64,000 bases of DNA from Serratia rhizosphaerae (GCF_009817885.1 NZ_CP041764.1:3472001-3536000); one strand, 5' to 3'. Numbered from the stretch's first letter, positions 18,213-27,626 are shown. Translations and numbers: made by a program. Notes: generated by a model from the sequence alone, not told the origin.

Positions 18213-18339
18213 TATACCCTAAATCATTCGAGTGGCGGGAAGGCGGCAAGAGAAGGCATTCCGATGAACTTACACCGGTAAGTGATGCGGGTGACTGAGC
18301 GCAGCCAACACACCTGTCACGTGAAATATGACGGGTATA
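18213..18339. repeat. ERIC element, full-length copy (127 bp)
   Basis: The element runs from TATACCC to GGGTATA, its terminal inverted repeats, and is exactly 127 bp, the classic ERIC length. Its core resembles the ERIC palindrome around AGCTTAC...GTAAGTGA...GGGTGA. A second copy lies at about 30,481-30,599 with high identity. Its right end is only 20 bp before the pepB start, so the pepB promoter, if separate from isc, must lie in or left of the element. Confidence 0.85.
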
Positions 18340-18359
18340 AAGCATATACGGAGTAGGCT

Positions 18360-19655
18360 ATGACGACTGAAACCATGCAGATTACCCTGTCCCACCAGCC
18401 CGCAGATGCGCGCTGGGGCGAAAAAGCCCTGCTGAGCACCAACAATGACGGCATCACCATCCATCTGACCGGCGGCGGCAAGCTGGGCGCAATTCAACGC
18501 GCGGCGCGTAAAATCGACGGTCAGGGTATCCGTCAGGTCACGCTGGCCGGCGAAGGCTGGGGCCTGGAGCAAAGCTGGGCGTTCTGGCAGGGGTTCCGCG
18601 GGCCGAAGGGCACGCGCAGCGTTGAATGGCCGCAGCTGTCCGCCGAGGAGCGCGAGGAACTGGATCGCCGCCTGAAGATCGTTGACTGGGTGCGTGACAC
18701 CATCAACATGCCGGCGGAAGAGCTGGGGCCAGAGCAGCTGGCAACCCGCGCCGTCGACCTGATGTGTGACGTCGGCTGCGATGCGGTCAGCTACCGCATC
18801 ATCAAAGGCGAAGATCTGCGCGAGCAGAACTATGCCGGCATTCATACCGTCGGCCGCGGTTCCTCGCGTCCGCCGGTGCTGCTGACGCTGGACTACAACC
18901 CGAGCGGCAACCCGGAGGCGCCGGTGTTCGCCTGCCTGGTCGGCAAAGGCATCACTTTTGATACCGGCGGCTACAGTCTGAAGCAAAGCGCCTTTATGGA
19001 TTCGATGAAGGCCGATATGGGCGGCGCGGCCACGGCGACCGGCGCGCTGGCGCTGGCGGCGGCGCGCGGTCTCGACAAGCGGGTGAAGCTCTACCTGTGC
19101 TGCGCGGACAACATGGTCAGCGGCAATGCCTTTAAACTGGGTGATATTATCCGCTATCGCAACGGTAAAACCGTCGAAGTGATGAATACCGACGCCGAAG
19201 GGCGCCTGGTGCTGGCCGACGGCCTGATCGACGCCTCCGCCCAGCAGCCGGAACTGATTATCGACTGCGCCACCCTGACCGGCGCGGCGAAAACTGCGCT
19301 GGGCAATGACTACCATGCGCTGTTCAGCTTTGACGATGCACTGGCGCAGGAGCTGCTCAGCAGCGCGCAGGAAGAGCACGAGCCGTTCTGGCGTCTGCCG
19401 CTGGCCGAGTTCCACCGCAGCCAACTGCCGTCCAACTTCGCCGAGCTGAATAATATCGCCGGCCCGGCCTACAGCGCCGGCGCCAGCACCGCGGCGGCCT
19501 TCCTGTCGCACTTTGTTACCCAGTATCAGCAGGGCTGGCTGCATATCGACTGCTCCGCCACCTACCGTAAAGGCGCGGTGGATCAGTGGTCCGCCGGCGC
19601 TACCGGGCTGGGCGTGCGCGCCGTTGCCAACCTGCTGCTGAACAAAGCAAAATAA
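18360..19655 (+). CDS. pepB: Aminopeptidase B (peptidase B, M17 family)
   Basis: This 431-residue cytosolic leucyl-aminopeptidase-family enzyme releases N-terminal residues from small peptides. Metal and active-site blocks are intact: GKGITFDTGGYSLK, MKADMGGAATATGALA and the signature NTDAEGRLVLADGL. It is slightly longer than E. coli PepB (427). Gene order iscX-pepB-sseB is conserved with E. coli, with an ERIC inserted upstream here. Confidence 0.96.
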   Translation: MTTETMQITLSHQPADARWGEKALLSTNNDGITIHLTGGGKLGAIQRAARKIDGQGIRQVTLAGEGWGLEQSWAFWQGFRGPKGTRSVEWPQLSAEEREELDRRLKIVDWVRDTINMPAEELGPEQLATRAVDLMCDVGCDAVSYRIIKGEDLREQNYAGIHTVGRGSSRPPVLLTLDYNPSGNPEAPVFACLVGKGITFDTGGYSLKQSAFMDSMKADMGGAATATGALALAAARGLDKRVKLYLCCADNMVSGNAFKLGDIIRYRNGKTVEVMNTDAEGRLVLADGLIDASAQQPELIIDCATLTGAAKTALGNDYHALFSFDDALAQELLSSAQEEHEPFWRLPLAEFHRSQLPSNFAELNNIAGPAYSAGASTAAAFLSHFVTQYQQGWLHIDCSATYRKGAVDQWSAGATGLGVRAVANLLLNKAK

Positions 19656-19681
19656 AGCTGAAGAGATCGTTAACAGACCGT

Positions 19682-19706
19682 AAGGGGGCCAGCGTGCTGG
19701 CCCCTT
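19682..19706 (+). terminator. Hairpin after pepB
   Basis: AAGGGGGCCAGC and GCTGGCCCCTT form a strong stem with one bulged G, 26 bases after the pepB stop and just before sseB. The short T-run is weak. Confidence 0.6.
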
Positions 19707-19723
19707 AATGATTGGAGTTGGTC

Positions 19724-20557
19724 ATGAGTTCCCACCACCACGATAATGTCGCCGCTGACGACAATGAACTGGAGCGCCTGCTGAAGCTGGCGGTCAGCGA
19801 AGCGGCGCACCGGCCGGCGTTTTTCCGCGAGCTGCTGGAGTCGACCGTCTATATCCTAGGCGACGGCGAGCAGGTGCAGCAGCAGGGCGAAATCGTCCTG
19901 AATGCGGATACGCCGGTGAACATTCAGCATTGGGAAAAGCAGGACGGCAGCAGCGTCGTGCCGTTCTTTTCCTCCCTGCGTCTGCTGCAGCAGGCGGTAG
20001 AGGACGAACAGCCGTTTATCGCCATGCCGGCGCGGGTACTGTTTGAAATTACCCAGGGCGCTGAACTGTTCCTGAACCCGAAGGCGGAATACGGCAAAGA
20101 GTTTTATCCGGAAGAAGTGGCGATGCTGCTGGCGAACGGCGGGGTGAGCAAGCCGGTTGAACACTATATCGATAAAGAATCGCAAATCCTGCTTGGCCAG
20201 CCGGAGGTGTATCCGGCGACGATGGTGGATGCGCTGACCACGCTGTTCAGCCAGCGCAAGCCGGTACGCCGGGCATTCCTGGCTCTGATGCATGACCGTG
20301 CGCTGGATGAGAAACCCAATCTGCTGGTCGGCGTGGAAGTGGACGGCGATGCGGCGGAGATCGATGCGCTGATTCAGGAAGCGGGCAGCGTCGCCAGCGA
20401 AGCGCTGCCGGACGATGAGCCGGTGGACTTCTGCCTGGTATCGGAAAAAGAGCGCGGCGTCAGCCACTACCTGATCGCCCATACCCAGCCGTTCTATCAG
20501 CGTCGCTGGGGCAGCTGGCTGCGCAACATCATTCCTTCCACGGATACCACCCAATAG
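19724..20557 (+). CDS. sseB: SseB family protein (serine sensitivity enhancing)
   Basis: This protein of about 277 residues resembles E. coli SseB, a two-domain protein linked to sulfurtransferase function and serine sensitivity; its biochemical role is poorly known. Conserved blocks include AHRPAFFRELLESTVYILG and QPFYQRRWGSWLRN. The frame continues four codons upstream to a TTG, but TTGGAG at 19712-19717 serves as the ribosome-binding site for the ATG at 19724. The start is His-rich (SSHHHD), unlike E. coli. Confidence 0.9.
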   Translation: MSSHHHDNVAADDNELERLLKLAVSEAAHRPAFFRELLESTVYILGDGEQVQQQGEIVLNADTPVNIQHWEKQDGSSVVPFFSSLRLLQQAVEDEQPFIAMPARVLFEITQGAELFLNPKAEYGKEFYPEEVAMLLANGGVSKPVEHYIDKESQILLGQPEVYPATMVDALTTLFSQRKPVRRAFLALMHDRALDEKPNLLVGVEVDGDAAEIDALIQEAGSVASEALPDDEPVDFCLVSEKERGVSHYLIAHTQPFYQRRWGSWLRNIIPSTDTTQ

Positions 20558-20573
20558 CGGCGCATTGTTGTAC

Positions 20574-20622
20574 GCCGGCGGGGCGTTGGCGGCAAAATCG
20601 TCGCCGGCGCTAATATTTTTTT
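20574..20622 (+). terminator. Terminator of sseB
   Basis: GCCGGCG (20574-20580) pairs with CGCCGGC (20602-20608), with an inner GGCGGC/GTCGCC stem, followed by an ATATTTTTTT tract. Confidence 0.6.
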
Positions 20623-20666
20623 AAAGAAATGTTGGTTTTCCCGTAGGCAAGCGTTAACAGCGCACA

Positions 20667-20672
20667 TATAAT
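20667..20672 (+). promoter_or_regulatory. Likely -10 element of ndk
   Basis: A perfect TATAAT lies 74 bases upstream of the ndk start. No good -35 hexamer was found at the usual spacing, so the call rests on the -10 alone. Confidence 0.45.
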
Positions 20673-20745
20673 TTGCGCCACTTGAACAAGGCCGGCGGAT
20701 TTTTTCTGAGTCCGGCCCGTATTAGGAAGTTAGACTGAGGCCATT

Positions 20746-21171
20746 ATGACCGTAGAACGTACCTTTTCCATCGTTAAACCAAACTCCGTAGCCAACAACG
20801 ACATCGGCGCTATCTATGCGCGTTTCGAGCGTGCGGGTTTCAAAATCATCGCCGCTAAAATGCTGAAGCTGAGCCGTGAGCAAGCTGAAGGCTTCTACGC
20901 TGAGCACAAAGGCCGTCCATTCTTCGACGGTCTGGTTGAGTTCATGACCTCTGGCCCGATCATGGTGCAGGTTCTGGAAGCAGAAAACGCGATCCAGCGT
21001 AACCGCGACATCATGGGTGCAACCAACCCGGACAACGCGCTGGCCGGCACTCTGCGTGCTGACTTCGCGGACAGCTTCACCGCTAACGCGGTGCACGGTT
21101 CCGACTCCCCGGAATCCGCTGCGCGTGAAATCGCTTACTTCTTCAACGACAGCGAAATCTGCCCGCGTTGA
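20746..21171 (+). CDS. ndk: Nucleoside diphosphate kinase
   Basis: This 141-residue enzyme moves the gamma phosphate of ATP onto nucleoside diphosphates through a phosphohistidine. The active-site His lies in NAVHGSDSPESA, and the N-terminal VERTFSIVKPNSV is typical. It has its own likely -10 element and a downstream hairpin, so it is probably transcribed alone. Confidence 0.98.
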   Translation: MTVERTFSIVKPNSVANNDIGAIYARFERAGFKIIAAKMLKLSREQAEGFYAEHKGRPFFDGLVEFMTSGPIMVQVLEAENAIQRNRDIMGATNPDNALAGTLRADFADSFTANAVHGSDSPESAAREIAYFFNDSEICPR

Positions 21172-21280
21172 TAGCGTTGGTTTCTACCGACGAGGGGTAA
21201 TATTCACCGGCTGAAACAATTAAAATGCCCTGAATGCTTTCCCGTCGTGGAAACTCGCTACTAAAATTTGTACAATGCCG

Positions 21281-21316
21281 CGCCCTGGATGAGTCAACTT
21301 GTCCAGGGCGTGTTTT
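21281..21316 (+). terminator. Terminator between ndk and rlmN
   Basis: CGCCCTGGA (21281-21289) and TCCAGGGCG (21302-21310) form a perfect 9-bp stem followed by TGTTTT. It lies 110 bases beyond the ndk stop, so it may belong to ndk or act in the rlmN leader. Confidence 0.6.
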
Positions 21317-21431
21317 ATCCCGACACTGTCCGCCGCCTGAAAGCGACGGCAGGGATAACAACACACTTCGCCCATTCTTGTTCCCGAAAGGGAGCCAGCC
21401 ATAACGTGTAATAACGAGGCTAAAGATCATT

Positions 21432-22628
21432 ATGTTAGAACCCATCGCGTCCGAGCACACCGTGTCTGAAAATAATTCTATGCAAGATCAATCCGTTAAA
21501 ACGGAGCAACCGGCTGCCGCCAAAATTAACCTGCTGGATCTGAACCGCCAGCAAATGCGTGAGTTTTTCGCCTCGCTGGGCGAAAAGCCGTTCCGCGCCG
21601 ACCAGGTCATGAAGTGGATCTATCACTACTGCTGCGATGACTTCGAGCAGATGACCGATATCAACAAGGTGCTGCGCGGCAAACTGCAGCAGATTGCCGA
21701 AATTCGCGCGCCGAAAGTGGCCGAAGAGCAACGTTCGAGCGATGGCACCATCAAGTGGGCGATCAAAGTCGGCGACCAGCAGGTTGAAACCGTCTATATC
21801 CCGGAGGCCGACCGTGCGACGCTGTGCGTCTCTTCACAGGTAGGCTGCGCCCTGGAGTGTAAATTCTGTTCCACCGCGCAGCAGGGCTTTAACCGCAACC
21901 TGCGCGTGTCGGAAATCATCGGCCAGGTGTGGCGCGCGGCGAAAATCATCGGCGCGCAGAAGGTGACCGGCCAGCGTCCGATCACCAACGTGGTGATGAT
22001 GGGCATGGGCGAGCCGCTGCTCAACCTGACCAACGTGGTGCCGGCGATGGAAATCATGCTCGACGACTTCGGCTTCGGCCTGTCGAAGCGCCGCGTAACG
22101 CTGTCGACCTCCGGCGTGGTGCCGGCCCTGGATAAACTGGGCGACATGATCGACGTGGCGCTGGCGATCTCGCTGCACGCGCCGAACGACGCGGTGCGCG
22201 ATGAAATCGTGCCGATTAACCGCAAATACAATATCGAAGCCTTCCTGGCCGGGGTGCGCCGCTATCTGGCGAAATCCAACGCCAACCAGGGACGGGTGAC
22301 GGTGGAGTATGTGATGCTGGATCACGTTAACGACAGCACCGACGACGCGCATCAACTGGCGGAAGTGCTGAAGGATACGCCGTGCAAGATCAACCTGATC
22401 CCATGGAACCCGTTCCCGGGCGCGCCGTATGGCCGCAGCTCCAACAGCCGGGTCGATCGTTTCTCCAAAGTGTTGATGGAATACGGCTTTACGACTATTG
22501 TTCGTAAAACCCGCGGCGATGATATCGACGCGGCCTGCGGGCAGCTGGCGGGCGAGGTCATTGACCGCACCAAGCGCACGCTGAAAAAGAAAATGGCCGG
22601 GGAACCTATCAAGGTGCAGACGGTCTGA
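21432..22628 (+). CDS. rlmN: 23S rRNA A2503 / tRNA A37 C2-methyltransferase RlmN
   Basis: This 398-residue radical-SAM enzyme adds a C2 methyl to A2503 of 23S rRNA and A37 of some tRNAs. The cluster motif CALECKFCSTAQQG holds the CxxxCxxC cysteines, and the catalytic C-terminal Cys is in DDIDAACGQLAG. The N terminus is about 14 residues longer than in E. coli. A GTG at 21462 would give a shorter start; I kept the ATG. It is followed by pilW and rodZ. Confidence 0.95.
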   Translation: MLEPIASEHTVSENNSMQDQSVKTEQPAAAKINLLDLNRQQMREFFASLGEKPFRADQVMKWIYHYCCDDFEQMTDINKVLRGKLQQIAEIRAPKVAEEQRSSDGTIKWAIKVGDQQVETVYIPEADRATLCVSSQVGCALECKFCSTAQQGFNRNLRVSEIIGQVWRAAKIIGAQKVTGQRPITNVVMMGMGEPLLNLTNVVPAMEIMLDDFGFGLSKRRVTLSTSGVVPALDKLGDMIDVALAISLHAPNDAVRDEIVPINRKYNIEAFLAGVRRYLAKSNANQGRVTVEYVMLDHVNDSTDDAHQLAEVLKDTPCKINLIPWNPFPGAPYGRSSNSRVDRFSKVLMEYGFTTIVRKTRGDDIDAACGQLAGEVIDRTKRTLKKKMAGEPIKVQTV

Positions 22629-22722
22629 AATCTATAGGAAGATTTTAGTTATCTAACAGCCTGTTATGTAAGCAGCAATCCCTCAGGCGATCGGGTAACA
22701 TCGTACAAGGAGTTCAAACGGC

Positions 22723-23460
22723 ATGAAGCTGAAATCCTGGGGATGGCTGTTGACGGCAGGCCTGTTGGCCGGCTGTTCCGGTTCGGTGCCGGATAACCCG
22801 GCGGCGGCGCAGACGCGTCTGCAGCTGGGTTTGGCGTATCTGCAGCAGGGCAACCTGGCGGCGGCGCGCAAAAATCTGGCGAAGGCGGCGGCCGCCGCGC
22901 CGCAGGATTACCGCACTCAGCTGGGGATGGCGCTGTATCAGCAGCGCATCGGCGCGTCCGATGCTGCGCGGCAGCGTTATCAGCAGGCGCTGAAACTGGC
23001 GCCGGGCAATGGTAGCGTATTGAATAATTACGGTGCGTTTCTTTGCAGTTTAGGGCAGTATGTAGAGGCGCAACAGCAGTTTAGCGCCGCGGCGTCAGCC
23101 GCTGATTACGGCCAGATCGCCGACAGTCTGGAAAACGCGGGTTACTGTTTTTTACAGGCTGATCAATACGATCGGGCGCGGCCGCTGCTGATGAAGGCGT
23201 TAAAGATCGACCCGGATAAAGGCTCGCCGCTGTTGGTTGAGGCTGAAAAGCAATTTGGTGCAGGGAAACGTGCGCAGTCGCAGTTTCTATTGGATGTTTA
23301 TCAGCACGTTCTGCCGGCCAGCGCCGACAGTTTATGGTTACAGATTCGTTTCGCCGCGTTAGCCGGCCGTCAGGATAGCGTTCAGCGCTATGGAAGGCAG
23401 TTAGCGCAAAGTTTTCCACAATCCAAACAGTACCAGCAGTTCTTAGCCGATGAATACTGA
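22723..23460 (+). CDS. pilW: Type IV pilus biogenesis/stability lipoprotein PilW-like (TPR)
   Basis: This 245-residue lipoprotein has a signal peptide and lipobox (GLLAGC, lipidated Cys18) and tetratricopeptide repeats from about residue 30 to 170 (LQLGLAYLQQGNLAAARKNL, YQQALKLAPGNGSVLNNYGA). PilW/PilF proteins help assemble PilQ secretins in the outer membrane. No pilus genes are in the window, and enterobacteria often keep this gene next to rodZ regardless. It overlaps rodZ by 11 bp, suggesting coupled translation. Confidence 0.85.
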   Translation: MKLKSWGWLLTAGLLAGCSGSVPDNPAAAQTRLQLGLAYLQQGNLAAARKNLAKAAAAAPQDYRTQLGMALYQQRIGASDAARQRYQQALKLAPGNGSVLNNYGAFLCSLGQYVEAQQQFSAAASAADYGQIADSLENAGYCFLQADQYDRARPLLMKALKIDPDKGSPLLVEAEKQFGAGKRAQSQFLLDVYQHVLPASADSLWLQIRFAALAGRQDSVQRYGRQLAQSFPQSKQYQQFLADEY

Positions 23461-24418
23461 AGCCTCCCAAGACAAAACCGTATCCATGACGACAGGCGAG
23501 CGCCTGCGTCAGGCCCGAGAGCAGCTCGGGCTGAGTCAGCAGGCCGTTGCGGAACGCCTGTGCCTCAAAATGTCTACCGTACGCGACATCGAAGCGGACA
23601 ACCTGTCGGACGATCTGGCTTCGACCTTCGTGCGCGGTTATATCCGCTCTTACGCCAAGCTGGTGCATGTGCCGGAGGATGAACTGCTGCCGGCGATGGC
23701 CAAGCAGACGCCGGTGAAGATGGCCAAAGTGGCGCCGATGCAAAGTTTTTCATTGGGCAAACGGCGCAAAAAGCGCGACGGCTGGCTGATGAGCTTTACC
23801 TGGCTGATCCTGTTTGTGGTGATCGGCCTGACCGGCGCCTGGTGGTGGCAAAATCACAAGGCGCAGCAGGATGAAATTGCCAACATGGCCAACCAGTCAT
23901 CGGCGCAGCTGTCGCAGCAGAGCGAAGGCCAGTCGGTACCGCTGACGGACAATAATGCCGATACGCAGACGCCGGCGGCGGATGCTGCTCCAACGCCTGC
24001 GCCGGCCGACAGTGCGCCGGCAGCGTCCGCACCGGCCGCCAGCGGCAGCGACGCCGCGCAGCAGCCAGCGGTGGTGGCGCCAAGCCAGGCCAGCATGCCG
24101 GATGCCGCGCCTGCCGATAACGCCGCGTCGTTGCCGACCGGCGATGCCGCCATGGCCGCGCCGGCGGTCGACCCGAACGCGCTGGTGATGGATTTTTCCG
24201 CCGATTGCTGGTTGCAGGTCACCGACGCCAGCGGTAAAACGTTGTTCAGCGGCATGCAGAAAAGCGGCGGTAAGCTGAACCTGACCGGCTCGGCGCCTTA
24301 CAAGCTGACCATCGGCGCGCCGGCGGCAGTGCAGATTCAATATCAAGGTAAACCGGTAGATTTAAGCCGGTTTGTTAAGTCAAACCGTGTTGCCCGTCTG
24401 ACCGTTGCCGCGCAGTGA
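23450..24418 (+). CDS. rodZ: Cytoskeleton protein RodZ
   Basis: This 322-residue bitopic inner-membrane protein links MreB to the cell-wall elongation machinery. Domain order: cytoplasmic helix-turn-helix (residues about 15-75, TGERLRQAREQLGLSQQAVA), basic patch (GKRRKKR), one membrane helix (about 112-133), a long Ala/Pro-rich periplasmic linker, and the C-terminal DUF4115 beta domain (about 240-322). The linker region has repetitive GC-rich codons, a likely site of length variation between strains. Confidence 0.95.
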   Translation: MNTEASQDKTVSMTTGERLRQAREQLGLSQQAVAERLCLKMSTVRDIEADNLSDDLASTFVRGYIRSYAKLVHVPEDELLPAMAKQTPVKMAKVAPMQSFSLGKRRKKRDGWLMSFTWLILFVVIGLTGAWWWQNHKAQQDEIANMANQSSAQLSQQSEGQSVPLTDNNADTQTPAADAAPTPAPADSAPAASAPAASGSDAAQQPAVVAPSQASMPDAAPADNAASLPTGDAAMAAPAVDPNALVMDFSADCWLQVTDASGKTLFSGMQKSGGKLNLTGSAPYKLTIGAPAAVQIQYQGKPVDLSRFVKSNRVARLTVAAQ

Positions 24419-24468
24419 TTGCGCGGCTGGCGTCTTGAGTGATGAGCAGCAATGGAGAAGAGTAAGTG

Positions 24469-25590
24469 ATGCATAACCAAGCACCGATTAACCGTCGCAA
24501 ATCAACACGCATTTACGTCGGCAAGGTGCCCATTGGCGATGGCGCGCCGATTGCGGTGCAGTCCATGACCAATACCCGTACTACCGATGTCGAAGCCACG
24601 GTTAACCAGATCAAATCGTTGGAGCGCGTCGGCGTTGATATCGTCCGCGTTTCCGTACCGACCATGGACGCCGCCGAGGCGTTCAAGCAGATCAAGCAGC
24701 GGGTCAACGTACCGCTGGTGGCGGATATCCACTTCGATTACCGCATCGCCCTGCAGGTGGCCGAATACGGCGTCGATTGCCTGCGTATCAACCCCGGCAA
24801 TATCGGCAATGAATCGCGCATTCGCTCAGTGGTTGACTGCGCGCGCGATAAGAACATCCCTATTCGTATCGGCGTCAACGGCGGTTCGCTGGAAAAAGAC
24901 CTGCAGGAAAAGTACGGCGAACCAACGCCGGAAGCGCTGCTGGAGTCCGCGATGCGCCACGTCGATATTCTCGACCGTCTCAACTTCGACCAGTTCAAGG
25001 TCAGCGTGAAAGCCTCCGACGTATTCCTGGCGGTGCAGTCCTATCGCCTGCTGGCCGCGCGCATCGATCAGCCTTTGCACCTGGGGATTACCGAAGCCGG
25101 CGGCGCACGCAGCGGGTCGGTGAAGTCGGCCATTGGTCTGGGCCTGCTGCTGTCGGAAGGCATCGGTGATACGCTGCGCATCTCGCTGGCGGCGGATCCG
25201 GTGGAAGAGGTGAAGGTCGGCTTCGATATTCTGAAGTCATTGCGTATCCGTTCGCGCGGCATCAACTTTATCGCCTGCCCGACCTGCTCGCGTCAGGAGT
25301 TCGACGTGATCGGCACGGTCAATGCGCTGGAGCAGCGCCTGGAAGACATCATCACGCCGATGGACGTATCGATTATCGGCTGCGTGGTCAATGGCCCCGG
25401 CGAGGCGCTGGTTTCGACGATGGGCGTGACCGGCGGTCATAAGAAAAGCGGCTTCTACGAAGACGGCGTGCGTCAGAAAGAGCGCTTTGATAACGAACAG
25501 ATGATTGACCAGCTGGAAGCCAAGATCCGCGCCAAAGCGGCGATGATGGATGAAAGCAACCGCATTACGGTCAACATGCTGGAAAAGTAA
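24469..25590 (+). CDS. ispG: (E)-4-hydroxy-3-methylbut-2-enyl-diphosphate synthase IspG
   Basis: This 373-residue [4Fe-4S] enzyme performs the penultimate step of the MEP isoprenoid pathway. Cluster cysteines are in ACPTCSRQEFD and GCVVNGPGEA. The ATG at 24469 gives MHNQAPINRRKS as in E. coli; a GTG directly before it adds one residue. It depends on Fe-S assembly by the isc genes earlier in the window. Confidence 0.97.
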   Translation: MHNQAPINRRKSTRIYVGKVPIGDGAPIAVQSMTNTRTTDVEATVNQIKSLERVGVDIVRVSVPTMDAAEAFKQIKQRVNVPLVADIHFDYRIALQVAEYGVDCLRINPGNIGNESRIRSVVDCARDKNIPIRIGVNGGSLEKDLQEKYGEPTPEALLESAMRHVDILDRLNFDQFKVSVKASDVFLAVQSYRLLAARIDQPLHLGITEAGGARSGSVKSAIGLGLLLSEGIGDTLRISLAADPVEEVKVGFDILKSLRIRSRGINFIACPTCSRQEFDVIGTVNALEQRLEDIITPMDVSIIGCVVNGPGEALVSTMGVTGGHKKSGFYEDGVRQKERFDNEQMIDQLEAKIRAKAAMMDESNRITVNMLEK

Positions 25591-25618
25591 GCACTATTGC
25601 CGGGCAGGCCTGATGTCT

Positions 25619-25641
25619 GCCCCCCAGATGAACCCGGGGGC
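25619..25641 (+). terminator. Hairpin after ispG
   Basis: GCCCCC and GGGGGC pair around a short loop between ispG and hisS. There is no T-run, so termination would be weak. Confidence 0.4.
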
Positions 25642-25650
25642 GCTTGCGCA

Positions 25651-25680
25651 TTGAATCACGCAGGCGAAAGTCCCTATAAT
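25651..25680 (+). promoter_or_regulatory. hisS promoter
   Basis: TTGAAT (25651-25656) and a perfect TATAAT (25675-25680) are separated by 18 bp, 38 bases before the hisS GTG. Confidence 0.6.
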
Positions 25681-25717
25681 CGGGTTCATTTTTATATAAA
25701 ACGAACAGAGAACTCAC

Positions 25718-26992
25718 GTGGCAAAAAACATTCAAGCCATTCGCGGCATGAACGATTACCTGCCGGCAGAAACGGCATTATGGCAGCGTATTGAGGGCAC
25801 CCTGAAGCAGGTGCTGGGCAGCTATGGTTACAGCGAAATTCGGTTGCCGATTGTAGAGCAGACCCCGTTGTTTAAACGCGCCATCGGTGAAGTGACCGAC
25901 GTCGTGGAAAAAGAGATGTATACCTTCGACGACCGCAACGGCGAGAGCCTGACGCTGCGTCCTGAAGGTACGGCGGGTTGCGTACGCGCCGGTATCCAAC
26001 ATGGTCTGCTGTACAATCAGGAACAGCGTCTGTGGTATATCGGCCCGATGTTCCGTTATGAACGTCCGCAGAAAGGCCGCTATCGCCAGTTCCATCAGCT
26101 GGGCGCCGAAGTATTCGGCCTGCAGGGGCCGGATATCGATGCTGAACTGATCCTGCTGACCGCGCGCTGGTGGAAAGCGCTGGGCATCGCCGAGCACGTC
26201 AAGCTGGAGCTGAACTCTATCGGTTCGCTGGAGGCGCGCGCCAACTACCGCGATGCGCTGGTGGCGTTCCTGGAGCAGCACGTCGAGGTGCTGGACGAAG
26301 ACTGCAAGCGTCGCATGTACAGCAACCCGCTGCGGGTGCTGGATTCGAAGAACCCGGACGTACAGGCGCTGCTGAATGATGCGCCGCGCCTGTCCGAGTA
26401 TCTGGACGACGAGTCCAGAGCGCATTTCGACGGCCTGTGTGAACTTTTAACCGCCTCCGGCATCCCATATACCGTTAATGAGCGTCTGGTGCGCGGCCTG
26501 GATTATTACAACCGCACGGTGTTTGAGTGGGTCACCACCAGCCTGGGCGCGCAGGGTACCGTGTGCGCCGGCGGTCGTTACGACGGTCTGGTCGAGCAAC
26601 TGGGCGGCCGCGCCACGCCGGCGGTAGGCTTCGCCATGGGGCTGGAGCGTCTGGTGCTGCTGGTGCAGGCGGTGAACCCGGAGTTCCAGCCCGATCCGGC
26701 GGTGGATATTTATGTCATCTCCTCCGGTGCGGGGGCGCAGAGCGCGGCGATGCGTCTGGCGGAGCAGGTGCGCGACGCTGCGCCGCAGCTGAAATTAATG
26801 ACCAACTACGGCGGCGGCAACTTCAAGAAGCAAATTACCCGCGCGGATAAATGGGGCGCTCGCGTGGCGCTGATCCTGGGTGAAGATGAAGTGGCGCAGC
26901 AGCAGGTGGTGGTAAAAGACCTGCGTAGTGGTGAACAAGAAACGCTGGCGCAAAGCGAACTCGCGGCGAAGCTGGCTTTGATGTTAGGTTAA
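25718..26992 (+). CDS. hisS: Histidine-tRNA ligase
   Basis: This 424-residue class II aminoacyl-tRNA synthetase charges tRNA-His. Motif 2 (FRYERPQKGRYRQFHQLG) and the histidine-specific block LVRGLDYYNRTVFEW are present, with motif 3 in AVGFAMGLERLVLL. It starts with GTG, as does E. coli hisS, giving MAKNIQAIRGMNDYLP. It heads the hisS-yfgM-bamB-der stretch. Confidence 0.98.
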   Translation: MAKNIQAIRGMNDYLPAETALWQRIEGTLKQVLGSYGYSEIRLPIVEQTPLFKRAIGEVTDVVEKEMYTFDDRNGESLTLRPEGTAGCVRAGIQHGLLYNQEQRLWYIGPMFRYERPQKGRYRQFHQLGAEVFGLQGPDIDAELILLTARWWKALGIAEHVKLELNSIGSLEARANYRDALVAFLEQHVEVLDEDCKRRMYSNPLRVLDSKNPDVQALLNDAPRLSEYLDDESRAHFDGLCELLTASGIPYTVNERLVRGLDYYNRTVFEWVTTSLGAQGTVCAGGRYDGLVEQLGGRATPAVGFAMGLERLVLLVQAVNPEFQPDPAVDIYVISSGAGAQSAAMRLAEQVRDAAPQLKLMTNYGGGNFKKQITRADKWGARVALILGEDEVAQQQVVVKDLRSGEQETLAQSELAAKLALMLG

Positions 26993-27005
26993 GGAGAAGG
27001 ACACC

Positions 27006-27626
27006 GTGGAAGTCTATACCACCGAAAACGAACAGGTTGACGCTCTCCGTCGCTTCTTTGCCGAAAACGGCAAGGCGCTGGCGGTCGGCGTGGTGCTTGG
27101 CATTGGTGCCCTGGTTGGCTGGCGTATCTGGCAGAGTCATCAGGACTCCAATATGCTGGCTGCCTCCCAGTCTTATCAGCAGACCAGCGAAGCGCTGGCT
27201 GCCGGCAAATCGGGCGACGTCGCCGCTGCGGAGCAGTTCATTCAGGCGAATGGCAACAGCTATGGCGTGATGACGGCGATGGAGCTGGCGAAGCATTTCG
27301 TTGAACAAAAAGATTTTGCAAAAGCGGAACAGCAACTGGTGTTGGCGCAGGGGAAAGCGAAAGAAGATAACCTGCTGTCAATCGTTAACCTGCGTTTGGC
27401 GCGCGTCCAACTGCAGGAAAAAAAGCTGGATGAAGCACTGAAAACGCTGGATGGCGTCAAAGGCGAGGGCTGGGCGGCGATGCAGGCGGACATCCGCGGC
27501 GACGTACTGCTGGCGAAAGGCGACGCCAAGGGCGCGCGTGAAGCCTACAGCAAAGGTCTTGAATCCAATCCTTCTCAGGCTCAGCAGGCGCTGCTGCGCA
27601 TGAAATTGAATAACTTGTCCAGCTAA
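27006..27626 (+). CDS. yfgM: Ancillary SecYEG translocon subunit YfgM
   Basis: This 206-residue type II inner-membrane protein binds SecYEG and the chaperone PpiD and helps hand over periplasmic proteins. A short cytoplasmic start precedes one membrane helix (about residues 24-43, ALAVGVVLGIGALVGWRIW). The rest is a periplasmic TPR-like helical domain (LRLARVQLQEKKLDEALKTL). It starts with GTG and follows hisS by 13 bp. Confidence 0.94.
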   Translation: MEVYTTENEQVDALRRFFAENGKALAVGVVLGIGALVGWRIWQSHQDSNMLAASQSYQQTSEALAAGKSGDVAAAEQFIQANGNSYGVMTAMELAKHFVEQKDFAKAEQQLVLAQGKAKEDNLLSIVNLRLARVQLQEKKLDEALKTLDGVKGEGWAAMQADIRGDVLLAKGDAKGAREAYSKGLESNPSQAQQALLRMKLNNLSS

